Origin: Candidatus Chloroploca mongolica
GTDB lineage: Bacteria > Chloroflexota > Chloroflexia > Chloroflexales > Chloroflexaceae
Direction of reading: 5' to 3'
DNA: 64,000 nt
NCBI RefSeq assembly: GCF_004762035.2
Contig: NZ_SIJK02000016.1
Coordinates: 27,069 to 91,068, forward strand
In this document: in pieces, positions 1 to 9,264 of the stretch
Position numbering within the stretch: the stretch's first letter is position 1
Layout of the letters: every line of letters starts with the position of its first letter
The notes under the pieces: generated by a model
The model's database searches: none
Told to the model about the DNA's origin: nothing
Seen by the model: only the letters and a program-made list of their open reading frames with translations
Program-made: the position numbers and the translations under genes

Positions 1-3000
1 TCACGGGCGTGAAGCTATAGCCCGCGAGCGTCGGCGTGAGCACGTGCGTGCCATAGGGTACCTCGGTCAACGTGTAGGCCCCGGTGCTATCCGTCGTGGC
101 ATTGCGCGTGCCGTCGGTGATCACCACATCCGCCAGGCCCACGCCGTCCACCGTCACCTGTCCCGTCACCGGGAAGGTGAGGAGGGTCGCCGTAAAGTCC
201 TGACCCGCCAGCACTTCCGTCACCGTGATCGTCCGCGTCACGGGCGTGAAGCTATAGCCCGCGAGCGTCGGCGTGAGCACGTGCGTGCCATACGGCACGT
301 CCGTGAGCGTGTAGGCCCCGGTCGCGGTCGTCGTCACGGTGCGCGTGCCATCCGTGATGACGACATCGGCCAGACCCACGCCATCGACCGTCACCTGCCC
401 CGTCACCGGGAAGGTCTGTAGGGTGGCGACAAAGTCTTGCCCATCGAGATCGCTGGTCACGGTCACGCTTCGGGTCGGTGGGATGAACGTGTAACCAGCG
501 AGGGTCGGCGTGAGTACATGTGGCCCATATGGCACGTTCGTGAGCGTATACGCTCCTGTATGGTCGGTCGTTGCCGTTCCGATGCCATCGGTGATCACGA
601 CATCCGCCAGACCCAGACCCTCCAGCGTGATATGTCCACGTATGCGATGCGTACTGATATGCTTCAGGTGATCAGACTCACGACCAACGAGTGCATTGCG
701 ATACAGAAAGAGCAGGCCGGTCTGTGAGGGCGAAGCCGCAGCCCCCTCGGGGCTTGACGTCCACGCGACGTTGACGCTGCCCGCAGGTGGCACATCAACC
801 AAGCGGTCAGCTTCGGGGATGGCATAACGTGACAACCCAGGCGTGTACTGATACGTTCCCGTACAGACCCCGTTCACCTTGGGCGCACAATCCCAGGCGG
901 TGCCGCCAAAGTAGGCATCGAAGAGGAAGACGCTGAAGCTGAAGGGCTGCCCTGGGGTCACCCCGACCAACGCGGCATCCATCGGCAGAATGAAGTTCTG
1001 CGTATTGAACGTCGAGTCGATGAAGTAGATAGGACTTGCAACGCGGGGCGTCGCCGCCAGATCAATAACAAAGACCACATTGCGCCCGTCGCTGCCATTG
1101 AGCGCAAGATCGGCATTGAAGATGACATAGTCATCGGTACCGTCGTTATTCGCGTCAATGTAGATGTCGATCTCGACCGGGTACTGACTCGCCCGATACG
1201 GGTTATCCCAGAGGGTCACGCCGAACTCGAGGAAATCGTTCGGACTCACAACACTGGTTGCACGGACACCGAGTTCCTTCAGATCGACAGGCGACTGATT
1301 ACAGCCGGGGTCAAAGCCACCCGAGGCACAGTCACCGACCGTATAGCCATAGTCGTTGGCATCGGCGACGATGAGATCAAAGATGTCAACCTCGCCGGTC
1401 ACGACGGAAGACGCATTGTTGAGCACAGTCGTCTGAGAGACCAGACTGGTCGTACCCAGCGACACATCAGCCACCGCCTTGGGCAACACATGCCAGACGA
1501 CATGGATCGGAGCCCCGCTGGTCGGCGTGATGCTCACGTAACCATCGTATTCCTGGAACGTCAGGGCCGCGCCATTCGCCCCAAGCAAGCCCTTATTGAC
1601 GATCCATGGGTGCAGGGCTGCGGGATCGATCGTCATCACGACGGGCACACTCACCGTGCCATTGGCCGGAATGGTGACCTCTGCCTGCCCTGGCGTGACC
1701 ACCACACCCTGATCGGCATCTTGCGCATAGCGGAAGACCGATGCGAGCGTCACGGTCTGCGCGGCATTCGCCAGATTCTTGATCGTCAGGGTTCGCGTCA
1801 AGGTCTGGCTCTCAGCAACCGGCTGATAGCCAAAGGACATGCTGCCCGTCCAGGCCAGCGACGAGGCACTGGTGCTATCCCAGGCCACGAGCGTGCTCGA
1901 GTACGCTGCGCTTGCATCAACTTGACCGCCACCAATGCGGGTAATTGGTGCCAGCACCGTACCAGGATCGCCCTGCCAGATCTCGAGATTGCCCGTATTC
2001 ATCAGCAGCGCTTTGTACTGCTGCACGATCAGCGTATCCGTGTAGACCTGCTTGAGCAACGCGGCCACACCCGAGACCATCGGCGCGGCCCCGGAGGTGC
2101 CACCAAACGGCCCGGTGGCGGCCCCACCAGCAGCGATCGCCGAAATCGAAGCACCAGGCGCACCAATGTCGGGCTTGATCACATTATCGTGATTACGTGG
2201 GCCACGCGACGAACTGCCGACCATCGTATTCGCCAGACTAATCGCATTGGCCGGATCGATCCCCACCACCACGCCATTCGCAATCTGCGCCTTGAGCAGG
2301 TTCGAGGCAGCCTGAGTGATCATAAACGACGGAATAGTGATGGGGCGGTCGCCGCCATCGCCACCCTCGAAGGGGTCGCTAGGATCTACTAGGCCGATCA
2401 ACGAGATCGCCGCACCAGCTGCCGATGCATTTACGGCTTTGGCGGTGAAATTACACCCCCCGCGATCAGCCAGAACCACCGAACCGGTCAGGGGGGTGGT
2501 ATACACCGCACACCCGTTGGTATTGGAGCCATCTGCGTTGCCATAGACAACCGGGCCTTGGATCAGCACATTCGTCGGGGGCACTGACCAGTTCTGGAAG
2601 ACGGCCGTATTGATCGTGCCACTGACCGCACTGCTTGCATAGAAGAGCGGATAGCGCGTCGCTGAGGGCACGGAGGTCTGGGCGACACTCAGCACGCCAT
2701 CGCCGATCGAAGGACTCCCGACGATGAAGGGCTTGTCTGCCGAGTTCCCCGCCGACGCGACCACGAGAATGCCCATCGCAGCCGCTCGATTCGAGAAGTA
2801 GGTGAGATCATTCTCGGGTTGCCCGTAGTTGGCACCAAGCGACATATTGATCACATCAACCGGGTCAACGGTGGCGGGATCACGGTCAAGATCGGCAGCA
2901 TTGTCAACCGAAGCCAGCAACGCCAGACCGTTACATGCGGAACTGAACGACGCACACGCCTTGAAGCCATAGATCTCGGCTTCAGGAGCCACACCGGCAC

Positions 3001-4009
3001 CCTTGGCGGGGTACGGACCATCTTCATTGGTGCCCGCCAGATAGCCAAAGCCACCGATGATATCGGCGACGTGGGTGCCGTGGCCTTCAAAGTCAATCGG
3101 GTTGCTATCAGTGATAATGGTCGTATTGGTCGAACCATTCCACTGCTCACCGAGCCAGTCAAAGCCACCCTTGATGCGCGGGGCCGCCGGGCCAAAGAGC
3201 GCCGGATCCGCGGGTTGCGCATAGGCACAATCCGGATCGTGGGCAACCGTGCGATCACAATCAGGGCTGTCGCCATAGTAGGCCGCTTCCCAGCCGGCCA
3301 CGGTTCCTGGGCCGCCAAAGGCCAGGTGGCTAAAGTCAATCCCCGAGTCAATGACCGCAACTTTGACCCCAGCCCCGGTGACATTCAGGTTTTGCAGGGT
3401 GCTGGCCCCGATGAAGGGCACCGTCTCGGCCAAGTCACGCGTGTAATTGCGCACATGCGACAGGCGCTCAACGCCAGCAATCCGGCTCACGCGGCCAGCA
3501 AGATTGGCCGGCATCTGCACGGCAAGGCCACTGCTGAGCGTCGTGAAACGATAGATCACCGTCCCACCAAGGGCCTCAATCTCACTGCCGACCCGTGTCT
3601 GCACCTGCGCAATGCGGTTGGCATACGCCGTGCGCTGGGCCGCACGAATGCTCACCTGCTCGACCAACGCGGGCATGTCAAGGTAGACCACCACATCGAT
3701 CACCTCGTTGCCCATGGCTTCGAGGGTCGGAATGGTGGTGTCCTCGCCACGTTGGGCAGCGGGAATGACCATACCACGAGGGGCGATCCGATCACGGGCA
3801 ACCAGGCCAGCGATCAGCGCCGCGTCTTCAGGGGAGACGCGCTCATACAGGAATGCGTCGAGATCTGCCTCTGAGACGGGGACAATCCGTTCTGGCGCGG
3901 CGGTGAACGACCCGCTGCCCAGATTGCTTTGCGCAAACGTGAACGCAAAGCCCGACACTAGCATTGCCAAGGCCAGTGTGACCAACAACCAACGACTACG
4001 ACCAACCAT
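1..4009 (-). CDS. Secreted S8 subtilisin-like serine peptidase (3' end outside window)
   Basis: An uninterrupted reading frame of 1,336 codons runs to the left edge, so the gene is partial at its C-terminus. The ATG at 4009 has a clear AGGAGG (complement of 4015-4020), and the protein opens with a signal peptide (hydrophobic residues 6-25, then AFTFAQS). An inhibitor-like propeptide region follows. The S8 catalytic triad is visible: Asp221 in VAVIDSGID, His310 in GHGTHVAD, Ser639 in GGTSGAAPMVSG. A PA (protease-associated) insert lies between His and Ser (about 430-520: VVLADRGGCNFTAKA). Fn3-like and beta-sandwich segments follow, and the last 240 residues are near-identical 79-residue carboxypeptidase-regulatory-like repeats. 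It probably degrades extracellular protein for nutrition or acts at the cell surface. It is last in a run of minus-strand genes for secreted proteins. Confidence in the family is high; the substrate is unknown. Confidence 0.93.
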   Translation of the reverse strand, partial: MVGRSRWLLVTLALAMLVSGFAFTFAQSNLGSGSFTAAPERIVPVSEADLDAFLYERVSPEDAALIAGLVARDRIAPRGMVIPAAQRGEDTTIPTLEAMGNEVIDVVVYLDMPALVEQVSIRAAQRTAYANRIAQVQTRVGSEIEALGGTVIYRFTTLSSGLAVQMPANLAGRVSRIAGVERLSHVRNYTRDLAETVPFIGASTLQNLNVTGAGVKVAVIDSGIDFSHLAFGGPGTVAGWEAAYYGDSPDCDRTVAHDPDCAYAQPADPALFGPAAPRIKGGFDWLGEQWNGSTNTTIITDSNPIDFEGHGTHVADIIGGFGYLAGTNEDGPYPAKGAGVAPEAEIYGFKACASFSSACNGLALLASVDNAADLDRDPATVDPVDVINMSLGANYGQPENDLTYFSNRAAAMGILVVASAGNSADKPFIVGSPSIGDGVLSVAQTSVPSATRYPLFYASSAVSGTINTAVFQNWSVPPTNVLIQGPVVYGNADGSNTNGCAVYTTPLTGSVVLADRGGCNFTAKAVNASAAGAAISLIGLVDPSDPFEGGDGGDRPITIPSFMITQAASNLLKAQIANGVVVGIDPANAISLANTMVGSSSRGPRNHDNVIKPDIGAPGASISAIAAGGAATGPFGGTSGAAPMVSGVAALLKQVYTDTLIVQQYKALLMNTGNLEIWQGDPGTVLAPITRIGGGQVDASAAYSSTLVAWDSTSASSLAWTGSMSFGYQPVAESQTLTRTLTIKNLANAAQTVTLASVFRYAQDADQGVVVTPGQAEVTIPANGTVSVPVVMTIDPAALHPWIVNKGLLGANGAALTFQEYDGYVSITPTSGAPIHVVWHVLPKAVADVSLGTTSLVSQTTVLNNASSVVTGEVDIFDLIVADANDYGYTVGDCASGGFDPGCNQSPVDLKELGVRATSVVSPNDFLEFGVTLWDNPYRASQYPVEIDIYIDANNDGTDDYVIFNADLALNGSDGRNVVFVIDLAATPRVASPIYFIDSTFNTQNFILPMDAALVGVTPGQPFSFSVFLFDAYFGGTAWDCAPKVNGVCTGTYQYTPGLSRYAIPEADRLVDVPPAGSVNVAWTSSPEGAAASPSQTGLLFLYRNALVGRESDHLKHISTHRIRGHITLEGLGLADVVITDGIGTATTDHTGAYTLTNVPYGPHVLTPTLAGYTFIPPTRSVTVTSDLDGQDFVATLQTFPVTGQVTVDGVGLADVVITDGTRTVTTTATGAYTLTDVPYGTHVLTPTLAGYSFTPVTRTITVTEVLAGQDFTATLLTFPVTGQVTVDGVGLADVVITDGTRNATTDSTGAYTLTEVPYGTHVLTPTLAGYSFTPV
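2..712 (-). repeat. 79-residue (237-bp) tandem repeats in the peptidase tail
   Basis: Within the S8 peptidase gene a 237-bp unit recurs in phase: the segment starting near base 1 is nearly identical to that at 238 and more diverged at about 475. Each unit encodes a beta-sandwich fold of the carboxypeptidase-regulatory type (FPVTGQVTVDGVGLADVVIT...GAYTLT.VPYGTHVLTPTLAGY). The array continues off the left edge, so copy number is unknown. Confidence 0.85.
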
Positions 4010-4022
4010 GTCAGCCTCCTGT

Positions 4023-5357
4023 TCAAACAACGCAGTATTGCCTCACGGAGGAAGTGCCGCTGTGGGGGCAACCGCAGCAGCACCATCCTCGTTTTAGGGA
4101 CGTGCCTCGTTCACTTACCGCCGCACCAGCGGTAAGACGATGTTCATCGGCCCACGCACCGCCTTGGTGACGGTGGTGCTGGCCTTGTTCACCGCGCCGC
4201 ACCCCGACCATGCTGCGCAGGGTGAGCGTGCGGCTGCGTTCGGTGGTGCTGAGTTGGGCATTGCCAAGCGGGATCGTAATTAGCTTCTGTTTCTCCCCCG
4301 CTGCAAAGTGCAGGCCACCCACCGTGTTCAGGGCGTCTAACCCGATGCTGCGGTACTGCACTGTCACCGGGCCACTGGCGGCTATGCTCAACTGCACCTC
4401 CACCGTGAGATGACTGCTGCCCTGGCCCACTTCGTAGGTCGCATGACTAAACGTGAACGTGGGGACGGGCACACCCTCAAGCGGCGTCAGGTGCATATGC
4501 AGATCGAGCACCTCTGGCGGCACGCCAACCATGGCAATGGTACTGACGCAACGTGCGTAGCCTGCTGCCTCCACCGTGACGTACCAGCAGCCACGAGCGA
4601 CATCCCAGCCGTAGGAGCCATCGCTGCCCGTGACCTGCGGGTTAATCTGTGGATCGATCAGGTTGGGAACGGGCATAGGGATCACACCGAGCGACTCATC
4701 GGCAGGCGGCAGGTCGTCCCAGGTGCGCGAGCCGAGTGTAGCGGGACTCTCGCAGGTGTTGGGGGTGACATCGTCGGCACTGGCCTTGGGCGCGTAGCCG
4801 GGGACATTGAAGAACTGGACGACCGCCCCGGCAATCGGTTCGTTGGTGGTCGCATCGCGCACGAAGCCGCTGGGGTCGTAGAGTATCACGCGACCCAACG
4901 GCTCACTGATGGCTTCGCCCGCGCAGGTGTAGCGCACCCCCAACACACCACTAACGACCTGTGTCGCCGGGATGGTCATGGTGAAGATGCCACTCCCTGC
5001 CGGTGTTTCGCTCAATGGGAACGTGCTGTCTCCTAAGGTAAGTGTTGCTGTCGTTGGCGTGGTACCAGGGGCACAGTTGAGCGGCAACGCAATGTGCAGG
5101 TCGCGGCGCGTAGGATGCGCCATGCCCACCGTGACGAGGCCAGTTGTGGGATCGGTAGTAACCGAGGCGCCATTGCCGTTGATCAAGACGTCCGATGCCA
5201 GAGACTGCCCAAAGATCGCGTCAATCGCACTGGTGGTGGCGTCCTGGGTGACGGCTACCAGATTGGACTGGGTGGCAGACAGACCAGTGAACTGCCCTAG
5301 CCCAAGCAAGGCCAGCGCCAGGCCCAGCAGCGTGAACCGTGTGATCGTTGTAAACAT
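4023..5357 (-). CDS. Secreted Calx-beta / carboxypeptidase-regulatory protein, C-terminus frameshifted
   Basis: The start at ATG 5357 has AAGGAGG eight bases upstream and is followed by a signal peptide (FTLLGLALALLGLG). Residues about 150-290 are a carboxypeptidase-regulatory-like domain (GFVRDATTNEPIAGAVVQFF...GSYGWDV...YVTVEAAGYARC). Residues about 295-380 resemble a Calx-beta domain (FTFSHATYEVGQGSSHLTVEVQLS). The last ~55 residues as read are out of character. Skipping one base in the C4 run at 4202-4205 restores NKASTTVTKAVRG and an ending NIVLPLVRR with a stop at 4115-4117. That tail matches the one on the neighbouring beta-helix protein. A 1-base insertion (mutation or consensus error) is therefore likely. 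The stop of the upstream gene is only 23 bases away, so the two are probably co-transcribed. The function is likely adhesive or structural at the cell surface; no enzyme signature is seen. Confidence 0.8.
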   Translation of the reverse strand: MFTTITRFTLLGLALALLGLGQFTGLSATQSNLVAVTQDATTSAIDAIFGQSLASDVLINGNGASVTTDPTTGLVTVGMAHPTRRDLHIALPLNCAPGTTPTTATLTLGDSTFPLSETPAGSGIFTMTIPATQVVSGVLGVRYTCAGEAISEPLGRVILYDPSGFVRDATTNEPIAGAVVQFFNVPGYAPKASADDVTPNTCESPATLGSRTWDDLPPADESLGVIPMPVPNLIDPQINPQVTGSDGSYGWDVARGCWYVTVEAAGYARCVSTIAMVGVPPEVLDLHMHLTPLEGVPVPTFTFSHATYEVGQGSSHLTVEVQLSIAASGPVTVQYRSIGLDALNTVGGLHFAAGEKQKLITIPLGNAQLSTTERSRTLTLRSMVGVRRGEQGQHHRHQGGAWADEHRLTAGAAVSERGTSLKRGWCCCGCPHSGTSSVRQYCVV

Positions 5358-5380
5358 TGGGTTCCTCCTTGTCTCGGCGC

Positions 5381-6940
5381 TTAGCGTTGGAGGAGCGGCA
5401 GGTACACAAGATTGCGCAGCAAACCCGCCGGCACAGTCATCTCAACTCCACTACCGTCTCTTGCCCGCAAAGGTGCGACGACATCAACCGTAAAAGCTGC
5501 CGAAGCCGTCAGGGATGTGCCAGATTGATCTGTGTCAGCGCGGGCGCTCAAGATGTAGGATCCAAGATCAGCTTGATCGGTTGCCAGTATGAGCCTGAAA
5601 TAACCATTAGCGTCGGCCTGAATTGTATCGAGAGCATATCCATTGATCGTCAGAATAACCGGGCCATTGGCGAGAAAACCACCACCTACGAAAGTGAAGT
5701 AACTGCCCGGTCTGCCGTTGAGATACGTACCAACTAACCCTGGGGACTGAACTGGATTGACTTCCACTGGTTGGGTCAGCCACGGTTCGTACACAGCTTC
5801 TTGAGAAGATGCGTTCTCACGGTAATCAAAAATCCCATCCTCAATCGCAAGGATATCGTTTGTGCCCCACCAGTTCATCCGTACATCAATTGGATCGCTG
5901 TTTGTCCGAGAAACATTCACCGTCAGATTGCGATTAGTTAGACTACCGTCAATTGGACTGCGCTTGCTATTATTGTAAATATTATTGTTCGTAATCTTCA
6001 CGCCAGGCCCAGTGACAATAATACCACCATTACCTTGATTATTTGTAATGGTATTGCCTTCGATTGTTATATTTCCACCGACTGAAATTCCACCGAGGCT
6101 AAACAGTCCAGATCCAACGTAAATGTTGTCACTGATTATATTGCCGCTGATTATGCCGAATTCGCTGGCATTAAACGACATTCCGTCGTCATTGTTTGTT
6201 ATTATGTTATTTTTGATTTGCACAATCCTACCTCTGGCAACTCCAATGGCTTTTCTCTGATTGCCGCGAATAGTGTTGCCAGCAATCAAGACTGGCTGAA
6301 TACGTGAGACAGAGGGGGGATTGATCGATGCTGAAACGGAAATACCTTCTCTGTCATAGCCCTCAATCAGATTTGCTGTAACATGAAAAGTGCCTGCAAC
6401 TTGCCCCCCAATTCCTACTCCTTGGCCGTAACGCATCGTGTTGTGATCAAGATATGGCGCAGCGCTATCCAGCCATATAGCGCTCGATGCTGTATATTCG
6501 ATCCACGCATACTGAATGACACTTCCGCCAAGGTAATTGCCGGCTGGATCAAATGTCGCGGTGGTGCTGGAACGCTTAAAGATAATACCCTTCCAGTCAC
6601 CTTTGGCGGGATTGGCCTGATTTGACGTAAAGGTAATTGCTTGTGACGCTGTTCCTCGGGCAATAAGGGTTCCTTCAATCGTCAGCGTTGGATTGGAAGC
6701 AAACTTGATCCGCGTACCGGGCAAAATCGTCAGCGTAATGCCATGCGGCACGAGCACATTGCCACTGATCACATAACCATCGGGGCACTCCGCCGGGCTC
6801 CAGGTGGTATCGCCCGTAAGCTGGCCCGAGTAGCTCTTGCAGATGAAGGCTGCCACTTCGCCTTGGGCACGTACCGGAACAACGGCGGCGACCAGACTAA
6901 CCAACAGCGTCAACAGCGCCAGCAGGGTGATCCGTTTCAT
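5381..6940 (-). CDS. Secreted right-handed parallel beta-helix repeat protein
   Basis: The 519-residue product has ATG at 6940 with AGGAGG seven bases upstream. The signal peptide (LLALLTLLVSLVAAVVPVRAQ) predicts export. Residues about 55-370 carry repeated beta-helix rungs rich in N/G/I (NTIRGNQRKAIGV, NNIITNNDDGMSF, NTITNNQGNGGIIV, NNNIYNNSK), as in NosD/pectin-lyase-fold proteins. Residues about 395-490 look like an Ig-like/IPT-type beta domain. It ends NLVYLPLLQR, a short tail shared with the restored end of the neighbouring Calx-beta protein, possibly a sorting or anchoring signal typical of this lineage (inference). No lyase active site can be assigned by eye, so a structural or carbohydrate-binding role is as likely as an enzymatic one. 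It is the first gene of a likely two-gene transcript with the downstream Calx-beta gene. Confidence 0.88.
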   Translation of the reverse strand: MKRITLLALLTLLVSLVAAVVPVRAQGEVAAFICKSYSGQLTGDTTWSPAECPDGYVISGNVLVPHGITLTILPGTRIKFASNPTLTIEGTLIARGTASQAITFTSNQANPAKGDWKGIIFKRSSTTATFDPAGNYLGGSVIQYAWIEYTASSAIWLDSAAPYLDHNTMRYGQGVGIGGQVAGTFHVTANLIEGYDREGISVSASINPPSVSRIQPVLIAGNTIRGNQRKAIGVARGRIVQIKNNIITNNDDGMSFNASEFGIISGNIISDNIYVGSGLFSLGGISVGGNITIEGNTITNNQGNGGIIVTGPGVKITNNNIYNNSKRSPIDGSLTNRNLTVNVSRTNSDPIDVRMNWWGTNDILAIEDGIFDYRENASSQEAVYEPWLTQPVEVNPVQSPGLVGTYLNGRPGSYFTFVGGGFLANGPVILTINGYALDTIQADANGYFRLILATDQADLGSYILSARADTDQSGTSLTASAAFTVDVVAPLRARDGSGVEMTVPAGLLRNLVYLPLLQR

Positions 6941-7048
6941 GGTTTCCTCCTAAATTCTGCTCATAAGCAAGACACCTTGACCGAGGATTGGGGGAGTGAT
7001 TTGCATCTGTAGAACCCAGCCTTACATCCCACTGGATGGTGGGAAGAT

Positions 7049-7071
7049 GCGAGGGAAGCAGCTTCCCTCGC
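7049..7071. terminator. Hairpin downstream of the PD40 propeller gene
   Basis: A perfect 10-bp stem (GCGAGGGAAG / CTTCCCTCGC) with a 3-base loop sits about 20 bases beyond the propeller gene's stop codon. There is no T-run on the minus strand, so it is either a terminator without a U-tract or an RNA-stabilising hairpin. Confidence 0.5.
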
Positions 7072-7092
7072 GTACCCTGACCTACCCAATCA

Positions 7093-8655
7093 CTACTGCC
7101 CCGCCCGCACCTCTTGCCCCAACAGGCCCAAGAGCACGTGGTAGGGGGGCGCATTCTCGGGGTGCAACTCGAAGCGGGCACGCTCGAAGTATTGCACCTG
7201 GTATTCGCGTCCATCGCTCAACTGCTCCGTGATCAGGCCGGTGAGCGGCAGGCCAAAGAGGGCCAGGTTTTCGCTTTCGCTCAAGCCGGGACGGCCATCG
7301 AGTTCAAGGCCATTAGCGCGCCAGGCGGCCAGAATGTCGCCACAGACGTTGCGCCCCGTCTCGACGAAGAAGCGGCAGCCAGTCTGGGGCGTTTCGGGTG
7401 CGACCGCCTGCCAGTCGTAACCGCGCTGTGCTAAACGATCCGCACCGAGCCGCCCCAGCAGCACATCGTAGGGGCGCGGGTTGGCCGGGTGCAACTCGAG
7501 GCGATTGCGCTCGAACCACTGCACCTGGATCGCCCGCCCCTCAATCATCTCCTCGCGCTGCTCCGTTAGCGGGAAGCCAAAGACCGGCAAGCCGCCATTC
7601 TGCTCCCAGTAGCTACGGATGCGCCCCGCAATGCAGAAACCAGTCTCGGCAAAACAGCGCTCGTCACCCGCCGGGGGCGGTGGGGCTGGTGCAGGTGACC
7701 CGGCTGGGCGCGACCAGTTGGGGGAGCGACCATCATCAACGAGCTTAAACCGCCCTGATCCGTCGGCGTTGACGATAAAAATGCCAATTCCTCCCAACTC
7801 CATGCCGTAATAAGCTATTTTGCTGCCGTCAGGAGACCATGTGGGCTCATAAGCCTCAAAAAAATCGTCTTCGTTGATCCAGCGAGCTGCGCTAGAACCA
7901 TCAGCAGGCATTACAAACAAGAAGCCAACATCACCAGCGGTATTAGCGATGAACGCCAAGCGGCTACCATCGGGTGACCATGCTGGGGCGCTACCTGCTG
8001 TTAAGAACTGAGCAGCACCGCCATTTTTATCAACTATATAAATAGCTGAGTAGTTATAATGATATGTAACACCTTCTCCCTCGCGTACATCCACAGATGA
8101 GAAAGAAATTCTATTCCCATCAGGATGCCAAGCAAGATCAGCGATCCAATTTGGCCGTTCGTTATTAAGTTGAAAGAATATCGGTATTTCAACGATGTCT
8201 GATCCATCAGAACGCATCGTGAAAAGCTTTCTTGCCGATTCATTTTCGCTATAAATAAAAGCGATGCGTTGACCATCAGGCGACCAAACTGGCTGAGACG
8301 CCCAATCCAATCTCGTCAGGCGTCTGATATTGCTGCCATCGGCTTGCATGACATAGATATCGCTGTGCCAGGCATCGGCTCTAAACTGTTGATAGATAGT
8401 AAAAGCAATCTGGCTTCCATCCGGCGACCAGACCGGATGCGCATAATCACCTCGAGTATCAAACGAAGTCAAGCGGGTGAGGCCACTCCCATCGGGATTG
8501 ATGACCGAGATCGCACTCTTACCTTCTGCTTCGTGATACGAAACAAACACAATCCGCCCCTGATCCGCCTGGGCCTGCACGCCAGACGGCGCAGCGGGCA
8601 ACGCCAGCAGCAGCGCAACGATGAGGATCCCCAACACCAGTGAGAAACGTTGCAT
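7093..8655 (-). CDS. Secreted TolB/PD40-type beta-propeller protein with two C-terminal FERxRxELHP domains
   Basis: The 520-residue product has ATG at 8655 with AAAGGAG upstream and a signal peptide (LVLGILIVALLLALPAAPSGVQAQ). Residues about 30-320 hold six PD40/WD40-like blades recognisable by WSPDGSQIAF, WSPDGQRIAF, WHPDGNRISF, WSPDGSRLAF and WSPDGSKIAY. The C-terminal half has two copies of a ~75-residue domain (CFAETGFCIAGRIRSYW...VQWFERNRLELHP and FVETGRNVCGDILAAW...VQYFERARFELHP). I associate this domain with Chloroflexota extracellular proteins. It is probably an extracytoplasmic binding or scaffolding protein; no catalytic residues are seen. A 152-base gap with a hairpin separates it from the next gene, so it is probably its own transcript. 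Confidence 0.88.
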   Translation of the reverse strand: MQRFSLVLGILIVALLLALPAAPSGVQAQADQGRIVFVSYHEAEGKSAISVINPDGSGLTRLTSFDTRGDYAHPVWSPDGSQIAFTIYQQFRADAWHSDIYVMQADGSNIRRLTRLDWASQPVWSPDGQRIAFIYSENESARKLFTMRSDGSDIVEIPIFFQLNNERPNWIADLAWHPDGNRISFSSVDVREGEGVTYHYNYSAIYIVDKNGGAAQFLTAGSAPAWSPDGSRLAFIANTAGDVGFLFVMPADGSSAARWINEDDFFEAYEPTWSPDGSKIAYYGMELGGIGIFIVNADGSGRFKLVDDGRSPNWSRPAGSPAPAPPPPAGDERCFAETGFCIAGRIRSYWEQNGGLPVFGFPLTEQREEMIEGRAIQVQWFERNRLELHPANPRPYDVLLGRLGADRLAQRGYDWQAVAPETPQTGCRFFVETGRNVCGDILAAWRANGLELDGRPGLSESENLALFGLPLTGLITEQLSDGREYQVQYFERARFELHPENAPPYHVLLGLLGQEVRAGQ

Positions 8656-8700
8656 GGTCTTGCACTCCTTTGTCGCTATGTGTCTCCCTTGACTTCGAGC

Positions 8701-9225
8701 CTACCTGAGCGCTTGGCCGCCTAGCAGTGGCGGAAGCTCGCCCCCCTGTCTCCTGCTCCCCTGACGGGAGCGAGGAGCGGTGATGCCCAAACACCTGATG
8801 GCGGTGCAGGAAAACGCCCCTCCACCCTGGTGGGGGCGAGGGGCGGGTGGGAGGGAAAGGCTATCGCCAGCCCAAAACGTTCTCCCTGAGCGGAGGGTGG
8901 GGGCGGGCATCCACGCCGCAGGAAAACTGACCACCCCACCCAGGTCGTGCAGGGCCGCCAGACATGCCGCACGCAAGGCAGTCTGCAGATCGTGATTCAG
9001 GTGTGCCCGCTCAGCCGGGGTGCTGCCCTCCCGCAACCGGAGCCCCGCCGTCTGCAGCGCCTCACTGCCCGATGCGCTGAGCGCATTGGCGAGGATCCCC
9101 GACGCACCGGGGAGCACCTGGTCAGCCGCTGCGCTGACGAGGCCCCCCGCCAGGCCGCCGAGCAGCGCCCCAACCGGGCCTGCGGCCAGACTTCCCACCA
9201 TGCTTCCGAGGCTCCGAAGCTGCAT
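8701..9225 (-). pseudogene. 5' remnant of a STAND-type (NLR-like) gene with a degenerate tail
   Basis: From the ATG at 9225 the first ~110 residues look like real protein: a Gly/Ala/Leu-rich hydrophobic helix (VGALLGGLAGGLVSAAADQVLPG), then GSEALQTAGLRLREG and HLNHDLQTALRAACLAALHDLGG. This resembles the N-terminal region of Chloroflexota NB-ARC proteins, including the small hydrophobic start of the NB-ARC gene at 31135. The frame then runs into Pro/Arg-rich sequence (LRSGRTFWAGDSLSLPPAPR) that looks like translated intergenic repeat and stops at 8701. The downstream NTPase and repeats are missing. The remnant assignment is an inference from sequence character; it could be a spurious ORF. Confidence 0.4.
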
Positions 9226-9264
9226 CGCTGGCTTTCTCTGGCACGGGCGAACGACACCGATCAC

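Noticed and set aside
1490-3874. Several plus-strand frames of 300 or more codons opposite the S8 peptidase
   Set aside because: They lie antisense to an uninterrupted peptidase frame with a full catalytic triad. No ribosome-binding sites or recognisable domains.
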